Source of the DNA: Paenibacillus sinopodophylli | GTDB lineage: Bacteria; Bacillota; Bacilli; Paenibacillales; Paenibacillaceae | Length of the DNA stretch: 64,000 bases | Assembly: GCF_005930355.1 (NCBI RefSeq) | Contig: NZ_VDBO01000001.1 | Location: forward strand, 2,215,135 to 2,279,134 | Reading direction: 5' to 3' | In this document: one piece after another, positions 1 to 8,348 of the stretch | How positions within the stretch are numbered: the first letter of the stretch is position 1 | Layout: each line of letters opens with the position of its first letter | Translations under genes and position numbers: made by a program | The notes under the pieces: model-generated | What the model was told of the DNA's origin: nothing | Database searches by the model: none | What the model saw: the letters and a program-made list of their open reading frames with translations, nothing else

Positions 1-317
1 GCAAGGTATACCCCGTTAACGATTTCGGGCTCCGTCATATGCGCCGGGTGCTTAGCCGAAACGAGCGGCTCATCACCTATATGAAGCACGAAGCAGGCGA
101 GGCCGCCGTTGTTAAGGTTGGTGCGATGAATGTAAGCAGCATTCAATATGTGCTGCCGCTTCAAGAGGAGATGCTTAAGGGTGATGAGCTTGCTTATTTC
201 GAGTTCGGCTCCACCGTAGTACTGCTGTTAGAGGATGGCAGCTTCAAGCCGAGAGAGAGTGGACTGCTTGGCACAAAGGTTCGAATGGGCGAGCTGCTTG
301 GTACTCTTCACAGCTAA
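1..317 (+). CDS. psd: Phosphatidylserine decarboxylase, C-terminal part (5' end outside window)
   Basis: The reading frame is open from the first base (codons in phase with base 3), so the gene starts upstream of the window. The visible residues contain YPVNDFGLRH, NERLITY, VVKVGAMNVSSI and, near the end, YFEFGSTVVLLLE. The FGSTVV block is the self-cleavage and pyruvoyl-forming region of phosphatidylserine decarboxylases, where the Ser becomes the pyruvoyl group of the small subunit. The enzyme makes phosphatidylethanolamine from phosphatidylserine at the membrane. The gene ends at a TAA and is followed by an intergenic repeat and a strong terminator. Identification is confident; the missing part cannot be judged. 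Confidence 0.9.
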   Translation, partial: KVYPVNDFGLRHMRRVLSRNERLITYMKHEAGEAAVVKVGAMNVSSIQYVLPLQEEMLKGDELAYFEFGSTVVLLLEDGSFKPRESGLLGTKVRMGELLGTLHS

Positions 318-327
318 CGACACAAGC

Positions 328-420
328 GTAAACGGCTGATATAGTCATCTGGCGGCTAAGCTAACGTTTCGTGTAGAAATATGGAGAAGTTGGCGAAATG
401 TATCTTTTCCTTTATTTCAA
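328..420 (+). repeat. Dispersed intergenic hairpin repeat, divergent copy
   Basis: The segment has the same order of blocks as the copies near 1408, 14370 and 49991: an AAACGGCTG block, a TGGCGGC block, CGTTTC, then GAAATATGGAGAAG and, after a short gap, CTTTTCCTTTATTTC. The last two blocks are roughly complementary and would fold into a hairpin. It lies between psd and the terminator. This is the most divergent of the full-length copies. Confidence 0.55.
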
Positions 421-465
421 ACAAAAACCGAACGGCTCCTTACAGAGCCGTTCGGTTTTTGTTTG
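418..465. terminator. Bidirectional rho-independent terminator between psd and araC-type gene
   Basis: A perfect 21-bp inverted repeat (418-438 and 445-465) with a 6-base loop. It has a GC-rich core (ACGGCTC/GAGCCGT) and A- and T-rich flanks, so it can terminate psd on the plus strand and the AraC-type gene on the minus strand. Confidence 0.92.
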
Positions 466-483
466 TGTCGTATTCATACATCG

Positions 484-1272
484 TCATCTTATTTCCGATG
501 GACTGCGCCCCGTATACTGCTTGAACTGTCGGCTGAAAAAAAAGATGTCCCGGTAGCCCAGTGCATCCGCTACCTCTGTTACGTTCATTCCCGCATGCAT
601 GAGCAAATGCTGTGCCCGTTCAATACGTGTGCGGATCATGTAGGTTTGTACAGACATGCCGATCAACTCTTTGAATTTCATCGAGAAGTATCGTGGCGAC
701 AGCTGAGCACGCATGGCCAGATCCTCAACGCGATGTGCAATGCTCGGGTTCTGACGGACGAAGTTAGCCACTTCATGGATGGCCTCGGTCAACTGATTGC
801 TCGCCTTCTTCTCCACAGGCAGCTGCTTGTCCTCTCGCAGCAAATGAATCATGAGCTGCTTCAGAACGAGCTGCGCCTCCTCCTCGGCCGCGTAGGTCTG
901 AACAAGAAACAACCTTACGTAACGAGAGAGCATATATTCAAAGTCGACGGTGTCTTGAAATTGCCTATAGCGATTAGGCACCGCATCTATCGTTTCACTG
1001 ACGGCAAAATGAATATAGGATAATACGAGTGGACGCTGAGGATTATGAGTGGCGCTAGTGTAATCACCTGGACGAAATAAAAAGCAGCTTCCCGGTCCAA
1101 CGTCGTAGGGGGTTCCGTTAACCTCTACCTCGCCTTCTCCGCTCCATACATAAAATAAATCAAAATTAGCCATTGGCTTCTCGCGTCTTGCCCATCTCCA
1201 GCCAGGCTCGCATACGATCTTGGCAAAAGCAGGCAGTAGAACAAATGAATCCGGCGAAATGTGCAGCATCAT
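484..1272 (-). CDS. AraC-family transcriptional regulator with N-terminal cupin domain
   Basis: 262 residues. The N-terminal half is a cupin-type ligand-sensing domain (FYVWSGEGEVEVNGTPYDV and GPGSCFLFRPGDYTSATH, about residues 40-80). The last 100 residues are an AraC/XylS double helix-turn-helix, with VEDLAMRAQLSPRYFSMKFK, then VTEVADALGYRDIFFFSRQF and a terminal TGRSPSEIR. Such proteins bind a small molecule, often a sugar, and activate nearby genes. The start is supported by AGGAGG seven bases before ATGATG, so either Met is possible. It diverges from the aminotransferase at 1574, which could be its target, but nothing shows this. The ligand is unknown. Confidence 0.88.
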   Translation of the reverse strand: MMLHISPDSFVLLPAFAKIVCEPGWRWARREKPMANFDLFYVWSGEGEVEVNGTPYDVGPGSCFLFRPGDYTSATHNPQRPLVLSYIHFAVSETIDAVPNRYRQFQDTVDFEYMLSRYVRLFLVQTYAAEEEAQLVLKQLMIHLLREDKQLPVEKKASNQLTEAIHEVANFVRQNPSIAHRVEDLAMRAQLSPRYFSMKFKELIGMSVQTYMIRTRIERAQHLLMHAGMNVTEVADALGYRDIFFFSRQFKQYTGRSPSEIR

Positions 1273-1407
1273 GCAACCTCCTGTACAAATCTATGCCGTC
1301 ATCATACAACAGTGGCAAAGTTTTACGCAAGCCACGTAAAATTACGAAAATATTTGCTTTGAGAATGGTTTGCAGCTCGAAAAAAATGTTATAATAGCAC
1401 CCGACAA

Positions 1408-1506
1408 GGTGAAACGGCTGTCTCTGTCCTTTGGTGGCGGTGCGCGTTTCATTCCAAGAAATTTAGAGAAGGTATAGCCTAAAGATATACTTTCCTATAT
1501 TTCAAG
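1408..1506 (+). repeat. Dispersed intergenic hairpin repeat, copy in the araC/aminotransferase gap
   Basis: Contains GAAACGGCTGTCTCT, CCTTTGGTGGCGG, CGTTTCATTCC, then AAATTTAGAGAAGGTATA and TATACTTTCCTATATTTC. The first arm GAAACG pairs with CGTTTC, and the second half folds on itself. It occupies much of the 300-bp space between the divergent genes at 484-1272 and 1574-2872, which must also hold their promoters. The copies near 14370 and 49991 share the same block order. Confidence 0.75.
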
Positions 1507-1573
1507 CGAAAATGGCTTACGCCTAATAGTATACAATCTAAAAGAATGATTTCGGAAGGATGGAATAAAGTCC

Positions 1574-2872
1574 ATGAACCCACTTGCTCATCAGTTAAAC
1601 GAGACGTTGCAATCGGAGAGTCCGAACGTCTATGCGATGTTGTCAGCCTTAGGCAAAGCGATTTATTTCCCGAAAGAGGGCATACTGAGCCAGTCCGCCG
1701 AAGCGAAGACGAAAGCAACTAAATTTAACGCTACGATCGGCATTGCAACAGAAGGCGGACAGCCTATGCATCTCAAGGTTATTCAAGAGACGCTTTCTGC
1801 TTACAATCCGAAAGATATATATGAATATGCGCCTCCAGGCGGGAAGCCCGAGCTTCGCGCTGCTTGGCGCACCAAGATGGTGAAAGACAACCCGTCGCTC
1901 GAGAGCAAGAGCTTCGGCAATCCTGTCGTAACCAACGCTTTGACTCACGGATTAAGCATTGTTGCCGATTTATTCGCGGATGCGGGAGATGCTGTTGTTA
2001 TTCCGAATAAAAATTGGGAAAATTACGAGCTGACCTTCGGCATTCGCCGCGGCGCCGAAATCGTGGAGTACCCGCTATATAATGACCAAACTCGTTTCAA
2101 CAGCGAAGGTCTCCGCCAAGCATTGCTGGCTCAGAAGGATAAAGGCAAAGCCATTGTACTGCTTAACTTTCCGAACAATCCTACTGGATACACACCAGGT
2201 CCTGAAGAAGGCGATGAGATCGTTGCTGCAATCCGTGATGCCGCTGATGCAGGCATTAATGTCGTTGTCGTAACCGACGATGCTTATTTCGGCTTGTTCT
2301 TTGAGGATTCCCTGCACGAATCGCTGTTCGCTAAGCTATCCGATCTGCACCCTCGTGTGCTTGCAATTAAGGTAGACGGCGCTACAAAAGAGGAATACGT
2401 ATGGGGCTTCCGCGTTGGCTTTATCACCTATGCATCCAGTTCCCCAGCTGTTCTGGCTGCACTTGAGCAAAAAACGACCGGCATTATACGTGCAACGATT
2501 TCGAGCGGACCTCATCCTTCTCAAACCTTCGTACTGCATGCTTTGACATCACCTGATTTCGAAGCCCAGAAGGCTGAGAAGTACGATATTATGAAGGGGC
2601 GCGCCAACCGCGTCAAAAATTTGCTCGAAAGCGGGCGCTATGGCAATGTATGGGGATACTACCCGTTTAACTCCGGCTATTTCATGTGCTTGAAGCTGCA
2701 AGGTATTTCGGCTGAAGCGGTTCGGGTCCATTTGTTGAACCAATACGGCATTGGGACAATCGCGCTAGGTGAAACGGACCTGCGAGTTGCATTCTCCTGC
2801 ATTGAGGAAGGCAACCTCGAAGAATTGTTCGATACGATATTCAAAGCCGTTAATGAATTATTGGCGAAATAA
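1574..2872 (+). CDS. PLP-dependent class I/II aminotransferase
   Basis: 432 residues with the fold-type I aminotransferase pattern. These include YEYAPPGGKPELRAAW, LLNFPNNPTGYTPG (substrate and PLP contact loop), VVTDDAYFGLFFEDS (Asp and Tyr that contact the PLP ring) and KVDGATKEEYVWGFRVGF, whose Lys is the probable Schiff-base residue. A C-terminal Arg in LRVAFSC may bind the substrate carboxylate. The start ATG has GGAAGGATGG upstream. It stands alone with its own terminator. The substrate cannot be told; members of this branch are usually annotated only as aspartate-aminotransferase-like. Confidence 0.82.
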   Translation: MNPLAHQLNETLQSESPNVYAMLSALGKAIYFPKEGILSQSAEAKTKATKFNATIGIATEGGQPMHLKVIQETLSAYNPKDIYEYAPPGGKPELRAAWRTKMVKDNPSLESKSFGNPVVTNALTHGLSIVADLFADAGDAVVIPNKNWENYELTFGIRRGAEIVEYPLYNDQTRFNSEGLRQALLAQKDKGKAIVLLNFPNNPTGYTPGPEEGDEIVAAIRDAADAGINVVVVTDDAYFGLFFEDSLHESLFAKLSDLHPRVLAIKVDGATKEEYVWGFRVGFITYASSSPAVLAALEQKTTGIIRATISSGPHPSQTFVLHALTSPDFEAQKAEKYDIMKGRANRVKNLLESGRYGNVWGYYPFNSGYFMCLKLQGISAEAVRVHLLNQYGIGTIALGETDLRVAFSCIEEGNLEELFDTIFKAVNELLAK

Positions 2873-2900
2873 CCTACTTTCCTAATATTATAAAAAAAAA

Positions 2901-2948
2901 CGTGCTTGCGGCTTGTCTGTTGACAATGCCCGCAAGCACGTTTTTTTG
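2901..2948. terminator. Bidirectional terminator between the aminotransferase and ecsB
   Basis: An 11-bp perfect stem (CGTGCTTGCGG at 2901-2911 with its complement at 2930-2940) followed by a T-run on the plus strand and preceded by an A-run, so it can serve both convergent genes. Confidence 0.92.
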
Positions 2949-2974
2949 TTATGAGCTGCTGTTGTACTGCACTA

Positions 2975-4222
2975 TTATTCCTCTTCCTCGTCTTGAGCAA
3001 GCTTCTTGCGCAAACGCATGGGACGAACAGCCAAATAAACGATCGCCAGCACTGCCGCCGCAAGCGAAAGCATATACACGCCAGACAGCGCCAATGGAAT
3101 CGCTGCAAACAGCCATAATAGTGCTGTGCACAGCACTATTGCAAAGCGGTCTACGCGTAGAAATTGATCCGTTCTCTGCTTCTCTGGCAGTGGATATACA
3201 TGCTTCCACACCGAGTAACGATGAACATGCCTCAACCCGCCTAACTGAACAGCGATCAAACCCATGAAAATGAAAAAGGCGATCAAGCTGCCATAGCCAG
3301 ACAAAGAAACGGCCTCAGCAAACCAATAAACAATTAAGCAGCCAAGGAAGAGAAGCCTAAGGACAATTCCCCCTACCTCTGTTCTCATCAGCGATGCAGA
3401 ATAGAGATAAACGAAAGTATTGCGATTCGCAAAGCTAATCCTGCGGAGCATCCAAGACAAGTAGGATCTTTTGATTATGCTCGATGACAATGTCGGAACA
3501 TCAATGAACAATCCGAAAAAAACATAATAGCGCTTCCGTGTTCTCGCTTCTTCGTCAATCAGCCTCTCCCACGGGAAACGATGCTTGCTTGGCAATCGGT
3601 ACAATACCATGCAGAGTATGCCTAGAAGCAATGTAAAGGCTGCAGCTTGCCATAACAGACTGGTAAGCCAGGCTGCAACAGTCAAAGCCGTCATCGCCCA
3701 GCGCAGCGAACGAAGCAGCCATCTCATGCTCGGCCACGTCATCTGACGTTCCTGCCAAGCGCCCCAAACATTGACTGCCTTTAAGCCGGCAGCCACAATC
3801 CCAAGTGTCCAAGCACCATTAATAGCTGGCCCTTGTACGTAAATGAGCATATACAGAAGGAATACGATTGCAACGAGCACTGCACAGCCTAACGTCGTAT
3901 AACGGAGAGATAATCGCAAATAACCGTTCATGTCCGCCTCGCGCGGCATCATAAATACGGTATCGCCAGCAGCCAGCCAAGTACGAAGCGGGCTCCAGCA
4001 GAGGACTAGAGTCAAAGCGATAACGCCGACAATCGTAAATGGAAAATCATCTGGTACATGACGAAGTAAACCGATATATCCGATCGCTGAGGATATAACG
4101 ATCAATGACAGGAATGCAGGAAATCCACTCTGTCCCATATAGCGGAAATAAGGCATAGTCTCCGTTCGAAATGCTTTTGCCCGTCGTTGCCATATCGATT
4201 CAAGCGTGCGGTCGCTGCCCAT
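2975..4222 (-). CDS. ecsB: ABC transporter permease, EcsB family
   Basis: 415-residue integral membrane protein with about eight to ten hydrophobic segments and a short acidic tail (QDEEEE). The N-terminal region (LESIWQRRAKAFRTETMPYFRYMGQSG) and overall length match EcsB of the two-gene Ecs exporter. In Bacillus subtilis Ecs affects protein secretion, competence and intramembrane proteolysis by RasP; the transported substrate is debated. Its start ATG abuts the stop of the ATPase gene (shared base 4222), so the two are co-translated. It ends at the shared terminator 2901-2948. Confidence 0.85.
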   Translation of the reverse strand: MGSDRTLESIWQRRAKAFRTETMPYFRYMGQSGFPAFLSLIVISSAIGYIGLLRHVPDDFPFTIVGVIALTLVLCWSPLRTWLAAGDTVFMMPREADMNGYLRLSLRYTTLGCAVLVAIVFLLYMLIYVQGPAINGAWTLGIVAAGLKAVNVWGAWQERQMTWPSMRWLLRSLRWAMTALTVAAWLTSLLWQAAAFTLLLGILCMVLYRLPSKHRFPWERLIDEEARTRKRYYVFFGLFIDVPTLSSSIIKRSYLSWMLRRISFANRNTFVYLYSASLMRTEVGGIVLRLLFLGCLIVYWFAEAVSLSGYGSLIAFFIFMGLIAVQLGGLRHVHRYSVWKHVYPLPEKQRTDQFLRVDRFAIVLCTALLWLFAAIPLALSGVYMLSLAAAVLAIVYLAVRPMRLRKKLAQDEEEE

Positions 4223-4971
4223 TAAGCATTGCCCCCAGTAACAAGCTTATAGAAGGCATCCTCCAGCGAACCGCCCCTTGTTTCCATCCCTGCTGCTCTG
4301 CGCACATCCTCCAGCGTCCCCATCGCAACGATTGAACCGTGATGCATAACGATAAACCGGTCGCAATAGGCTTCCACGGTTGATAGGATATGCGAGCTCA
4401 TCAGGATCGCCGCCCCCTTCTGCTTCACCTCAACTAGGCGCTCAAGCAAAGAGCGGATCCCAAGCGGGTCAAGACCTAGAAAAGGCTCATCGATGATGTA
4501 CAAAGACGGATCCGCTAGTAGCGCGTTCATAATCATAACCTTCTGTTTCATGCCTTTCGACAAATGTGACGCGAACGCTTTGCGCTTAGGCATCATTTGG
4601 AATTGCTCCAGCAGCTCTTCCTCCCGCTCCTCATAATGATTATCCTTGACGCTGTAAGCCATGCCCGTTAACCGTAAATGCTCCTCCACCGTGAGCTCAT
4701 CGAACAGCACCGGTGTCTCCGGCACATAAGCGAATGCCGAACGATAACGCTCTGTCTCCTCCTCCAGCGTGACGCCGTCGATACGCACATCACCGGTCTG
4801 CGGCTTCATCAAGCCCAGTATGTGCTTAATTGTCGTGCTTTTCCCTGCTCCGTTCAGCCCAATCAGCCCGATCATTTCGCCTGCCTTCACTTCAAAGGTT
4901 ATATCATGCAGCACAGGTCTTCTTGGGCTGTAGCCTCCGGTTAATCCGCTTACTTTCAAAATAGACTCCAT
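4222..4971 (-). CDS. ecsA: ABC transporter ATP-binding protein, EcsA family
   Basis: About 249 residues from ATG 4971, chosen because AAGGTGATAG lies just upstream; an in-frame ATG at 5019 would add 16 residues without a good ribosome binding site. Walker A is GLNGAGKST (residues about 38-46), the signature is LSKGMKQK, Walker B is LYIIDEPFLGLDP, and the switch His is in MSSHIL. SKGMKQK in place of LSGGQ is usual for EcsA-like and drug-export ATPases. It forms an operon with ecsB directly downstream and energises that permease at the cytoplasmic face. Confidence 0.9.
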   Translation of the reverse strand: MESILKVSGLTGGYSPRRPVLHDITFEVKAGEMIGLIGLNGAGKSTTIKHILGLMKPQTGDVRIDGVTLEEETERYRSAFAYVPETPVLFDELTVEEHLRLTGMAYSVKDNHYEEREEELLEQFQMMPKRKAFASHLSKGMKQKVMIMNALLADPSLYIIDEPFLGLDPLGIRSLLERLVEVKQKGAAILMSSHILSTVEAYCDRFIVMHHGSIVAMGTLEDVRRAAGMETRGGSLEDAFYKLVTGGNA

Positions 4972-5097
4972 TCTATCACCTTCAACATTGCAAATTGGTA
5001 TACTACTCGTAAACAGCATACCGAATTATGAGTCCAATATCAAAAAAAACAATGCTTCGGTTTCGAAAATAGACATTTGGCAGTTGGATCGCTTCGC

Positions 5098-5793
5098 TTA
5101 TAAACCGAAGAAGCTAAAGGATTGGTTGATCATATCCAGCTTGTCAGTGAGGACGAGAACACCCATTACAAGCATAATAACTCCACTGACGATAGATACG
5201 ATCGGCATATAGGTTGAAAACTTTTTCAAATAAACGTTCAAATGATCAACAAGCAAGGCTGACAGAAAGAATGGCAGACCCATGCCAAGTGAATAGAGGA
5301 CAAGCAGCGATACCCCTTTCTCAATCGTATCCATGCTTCCAGCGTAGATCAGAATCGTAGACAATATTGGCCCGATGCAGGGGGTCCAGCCAGCTGCGAA
5401 AGCCATGCCTAGAAGAAACGAGCTCCAGGTTTTCTTATTTGACGCAGCAGGTGAGAATCTTTTCTGTGCATACAGAAATTTGATTCTAAACAGACCGATC
5501 ATGTGCAAGCCAAAAATAAAGATGAGAATACCGCCGATCTGCCGAATGACAACCATATGATCAGCGAACAATTTACTCACTGAGCTTACAGAAATGCCTA
5601 GAAGAATGAATACAATTGAGAAGCCAACAATAAAGAACACAGATTTGGCGCCAACATTTAGTTTTGCTTTGCCGATGTTCGCCTCTGATGCGGATGAGCC
5701 GATAATATAGCTTAAATAAACCGGAATAAGCGGGAGTACACATGGCGATAAGAAAGATAACAGCCCTGCTGAAAATGCTAAAAAATAATCCAA
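5098..5793 (-). CDS. ccdA: CcdA-type thiol-disulfide transmembrane carrier
   Basis: 231 residues with six predicted membrane helices. It has the two diagnostic cysteine motifs of the DsbD/CcdA family: FLSPCVLPLIP near residue 18 and GWTPCIGPIL near residue 137. The protein carries reducing equivalents from cytoplasmic thioredoxin across the membrane, for cytochrome c maturation and sporulation proteins. The start is a TTG at 5793 with GAAGGAG about ten bases upstream. It is transcribed toward ecsA with a gap of about 125 bp. No ResA or CcsB partner is beside it, so its exact client is open. Confidence 0.88.
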   Translation of the reverse strand: MDYFLAFSAGLLSFLSPCVLPLIPVYLSYIIGSSASEANIGKAKLNVGAKSVFFIVGFSIVFILLGISVSSVSKLFADHMVVIRQIGGILIFIFGLHMIGLFRIKFLYAQKRFSPAASNKKTWSSFLLGMAFAAGWTPCIGPILSTILIYAGSMDTIEKGVSLLVLYSLGMGLPFFLSALLVDHLNVYLKKFSTYMPIVSIVSGVIMLVMGVLVLTDKLDMINQSFSFFGL

Positions 5794-5860
5794 ACTATTC
5801 TACTCCTTCGTATGCCCTTGATCTTCAGACATGCTATTATCACAGCAAGATGAAACAAAA

Positions 5861-5890
5861 AAAATGGGCAGCCATCGACCGCCCATTTTT
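5861..5890. terminator. Terminator downstream of the low-complexity secreted protein gene
   Basis: Stem AAAATGGGC (5861-5869) with GCCCATTTT (5881-5889), loop 11 bases. On the minus strand it is followed by a long T-run, ending transcripts from the gene at 5950-6666 before ccdA. Confidence 0.88.
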
Positions 5891-5949
5891 TGTGTAGAGC
5901 TAATTAGGAAGCTCATATGGAAATAGGTTATTACTGATACGTATTATGA

Positions 5950-6666
5950 CTAGCAAATCTCTTCAACAGATGTGCTTGACTCAGCTGGTGCTGACGAAGA
6001 GCCTGAAGAAGAACCTGACGAAGAATTTGAGCTCGCAGCTGCTGGTGCTTTCGGTGCAGCTGCTTCTTTTTTAATAATCGTAACTTGTTTTTTCTCTTCT
6101 TTCACGACTTCCGGAGCAGGAGCAGCTTTTACTTCTTCTTTCACTACTGCTTTTACTTCCTCTTTCACTACAGGAGCAGCTTTTACTTCTTCTTTCACCA
6201 CTGGAGCGGAAGCAGCAGCTTTCGTAGTGCTTGCTTCTTTTACGACAGGAGCAGCTGCTTTTGGAGCTTCTTCTTTTACTGCCGATGTGCTTGCTTTAGG
6301 CTGTGCCGTTGCTTTTTCAGTAGATGATGCGACAACTGCTGGTTTGGATTCCACTGTTTTGGTTTCAGCCGCAGCTGCTGCCTTCGGCTCTTCCACCACC
6401 ACTGCCGCTTTAGCCGCTTGCGGTGCTGCTTCCTCTATTTTCACTGCCGCAGCATCTGCCTTTGGCTCGTTCTCTACCACTGCTGAAGCTGTTTTTACGA
6501 CTGCTGTATCAGCAACTGCCGGCTTCTCTTCTTGAACAGGAGCTGTAACTGCAGCATTATTCTTAGGAAGTGGAACGCCTTGTGCTTGTTTTGCAGAAAC
6601 GGCTACGTAAGTAAGAGCTGAGAAAGCCACGGTAGCAGAAATCAATGTTAATGTTAGTTTTTTCAT
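5950..6666 (-). CDS. Secreted low-complexity Ala/Lys/Glu/Val-rich protein
   Basis: About 238 residues from ATG 6666 (MKKLTLTLISA), preferred because AAAGGGATG lies nine bases upstream; ATGs further up lack proper spacing. The N-terminus is a signal peptide ending near VAVSAKQA. The rest is almost entirely A, K, E, V, P and T, with imperfect repeats of VVKEE and VKAAP, then a Gly/Ser-rich stretch (SSGSSSGSSS) and a final VEEIC. It is probably a disordered extracytoplasmic protein, perhaps cell-wall-associated. The single Cys is the very last residue. No sorting motif or domain is seen and the function is unknown. It is monocistronic. Confidence 0.7.
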   Translation of the reverse strand: MKKLTLTLISATVAFSALTYVAVSAKQAQGVPLPKNNAAVTAPVQEEKPAVADTAVVKTASAVVENEPKADAAAVKIEEAAPQAAKAAVVVEEPKAAAAAETKTVESKPAVVASSTEKATAQPKASTSAVKEEAPKAAAPVVKEASTTKAAASAPVVKEEVKAAPVVKEEVKAVVKEEVKAAPAPEVVKEEKKQVTIIKKEAAAPKAPAAASSNSSSGSSSGSSSAPAESSTSVEEIC

Positions 6667-6970
6667 TTTTGTAAACATCCCTTTCGCTTCGCTCATTGAG
6701 CATCGTTTTGTTGTTATTTGCTAAGATAAAAAAAGGAGACTCAACAAGACGCCTCTTAGCGCGCTCATCGAATCTCTGGTGGTCCAGTCGATTATTCTTC
6801 TTTTGTTATCCTACAAAATGGTTAGCCAACACACTTTGATTACATGTTTATTCTATTACCCAAAGAATGCCATGTCAACGATTATTTTAATTTATCCCAT
6901 CGTTTTTATCGGAATTAGTAAAGAAGCCTATTTTCCTACCTTATCTCCTAGCGTGCCCTAACAAAAAAAA
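6667..6970. other. Intergenic region with no supported gene
   Basis: About 300 bp between the start of the low-complexity protein gene and the end of the SLH protein gene. It must contain the promoter of the former. An A-rich run followed by GGAGAC lies near 6730. The plus-strand frame at 6779-6961 has no ribosome binding site and no protein-like composition. No recognisable riboswitch or repeat was found. Confidence 0.5.
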
Positions 6971-7000
6971 GACGCCATCGCTAGCGATGGCGCCGTCTCT
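6971..7000 (-). terminator. Terminator of the SLH-domain protein gene
   Basis: The 20-bp palindrome CGCCATCGCTAGCGATGGCG (6973-6992), flanked by GAC and GTC, is followed on the minus strand by eight T residues. It lies just after the stop codon at 7007. Confidence 0.92.
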
Positions 7001-7006
7001 TAACCA

Positions 7007-8233
7007 TTATTTAATTTCAATTACCTTTGCAATTGTATTTTCACCCTTCACCTGCACAAGCTGTCCCGCTTTCAGCAGCGATGCGTCTCCGGCAATGGCT
7101 ACATTGGCGTCTACGTTATAGACCAGCAGCACGGTTTGCGAGTTCTCAACCCGTGTAATGGAAATCGTTGCAAGCTTTGCCTGCGCATTAAACGTTAAGG
7201 AATGAATAGTACCAAGCTCCGAGAACGTCGTAACCGCCTGCGCAGATTTGGTTACCTCGATGAATACTACTTTATTCTGATAAGTCCGGACGAGAACCTC
7301 ATCGCCGGCGCGCAGCGCGCTCAGTGGTGCTTTCTTATCATCGCGGAATATGAATACATTCGGATCAATGGCAAGCGTTGCTTCCGAATTGTCTGTCTTC
7401 ACAATAGTCAGCTTGCCGTCAGCAGGAGCAGCTTTCAGCTTGCCCGTTACAGCCTGGGCATCCTGATCCGGCATCTCCGTATCTGTGCGATCCAGAAGCG
7501 CTGCCAGCTCTGCGCGAGTAACCGGCTGATTCGGTCGGAAGGTTTTACCGTGCTTGTCCTCATAGCCTGTAATGATACCCTTCTTAAGTGCAAGCGCAAC
7601 ATAACCTACAGATCCGGCTGGTATTTCGTTTGCATCCTTAAAGTCCAGCTTCGTATTGTTCAGCGCTTTCGCCTCAGCTTCCAGTTTAAGCGCTTTTACA
7701 AGAAGAATGGTGGACCACAATCTTGTTGCGTTTGCCTCCGGTTTCACTTCCGTTTCAGTCTCGGAGAACAAATCGTTTTCCAGTGCAACCGCTACGTAGC
7801 CAACCGCCCACGGATATTTTTTCTCAATCTTGTCTGCATCCTTGAATTGAAGATCGGTGTTCATCTCTTCCGTCGATTCAGCTTGTGCACGCAAACCCAT
7901 AAGTCTGACTGCTGCAGTCAGCGTTTCAATCCGGCTGATCTTCTGGTTCGGCTTGAAGCTGCCATCTTCATATCCGGTGAATACACCCTTCGAGGCTAGT
8001 CGCATAATATACTCCATTGCCCACTTCAGGTCATCCTCATCCTTGAATTTCCAAGTTACTTTATAATCATCATCTTTATCCTTCTTATCCTCATTACGGC
8101 CCTTATCGTCGTCTCGACCGCCGTTATGCCCCTTGCCTTTACCTCCATCAGCAAAAGCTGACGAAGCTCCGCCTGCAAGCATTAGCAGCGCAAGCGAGGA
8201 TATTGCCGTCTTTTTCCACATCGTTTGTTTCAT
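7007..8233 (-). CDS. SLH-domain cell-surface protein
   Basis: About 408 residues from ATG 8233 (MKQTMWKKTAISSLALLMLAGG), with AGGAGAG 11 bases upstream; a TTG three bases earlier is also possible. A signal peptide ends near SSAFA. A highly charged Lys/Asp/Gly linker follows, then three S-layer-homology repeats, recognisable by GVFTGYEDGSFKPNQKISR, a degenerate middle repeat (YPWAVGYVAVALENDLFS) and GIITGYEDK with FRPNQPVTRAELAALL. SLH domains bind pyruvylated wall polysaccharide. The C-terminal 150 residues look like small beta-rich domains of unknown role. The pyruvyl transferase at 34402 may be functionally related, though it is distant. Confidence 0.85.
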   Translation of the reverse strand: MKQTMWKKTAISSLALLMLAGGASSAFADGGKGKGHNGGRDDDKGRNEDKKDKDDDYKVTWKFKDEDDLKWAMEYIMRLASKGVFTGYEDGSFKPNQKISRIETLTAAVRLMGLRAQAESTEEMNTDLQFKDADKIEKKYPWAVGYVAVALENDLFSETETEVKPEANATRLWSTILLVKALKLEAEAKALNNTKLDFKDANEIPAGSVGYVALALKKGIITGYEDKHGKTFRPNQPVTRAELAALLDRTDTEMPDQDAQAVTGKLKAAPADGKLTIVKTDNSEATLAIDPNVFIFRDDKKAPLSALRAGDEVLVRTYQNKVVFIEVTKSAQAVTTFSELGTIHSLTFNAQAKLATISITRVENSQTVLLVYNVDANVAIAGDASLLKAGQLVQVKGENTIAKVIEIK

Positions 8234-8348
8234 CAAGAAAGCCACTCTCCTTTTTCGATTGCGGGTTTTGCCGCATTTTTTTACCTTCGCCCATAGGTTT
8301 CGGGATAGGCTAATCGATTTAAGAGGGTGGCTGTTCAAATTTTTTGTA

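Noticed and set aside
5972..6535. Long plus-strand frame over the low-complexity gene
   Set aside because: It is the antisense shadow of a repetitive Ala/Glu/Lys gene, with no ribosome binding site; the minus-strand frame has a signal peptide, an RBS and a terminator.
6779..6961. Possible 60-codon plus-strand gene between the low-complexity and SLH genes
   Set aside because: No ribosome binding site and no conserved-looking sequence; hydrophobic bias fits AT-rich noncoding DNA.
7202..7999. 265-codon plus-strand frame opposite the SLH gene
   Set aside because: Antisense shadow; the minus-strand product has recognisable SLH repeats and a signal peptide.
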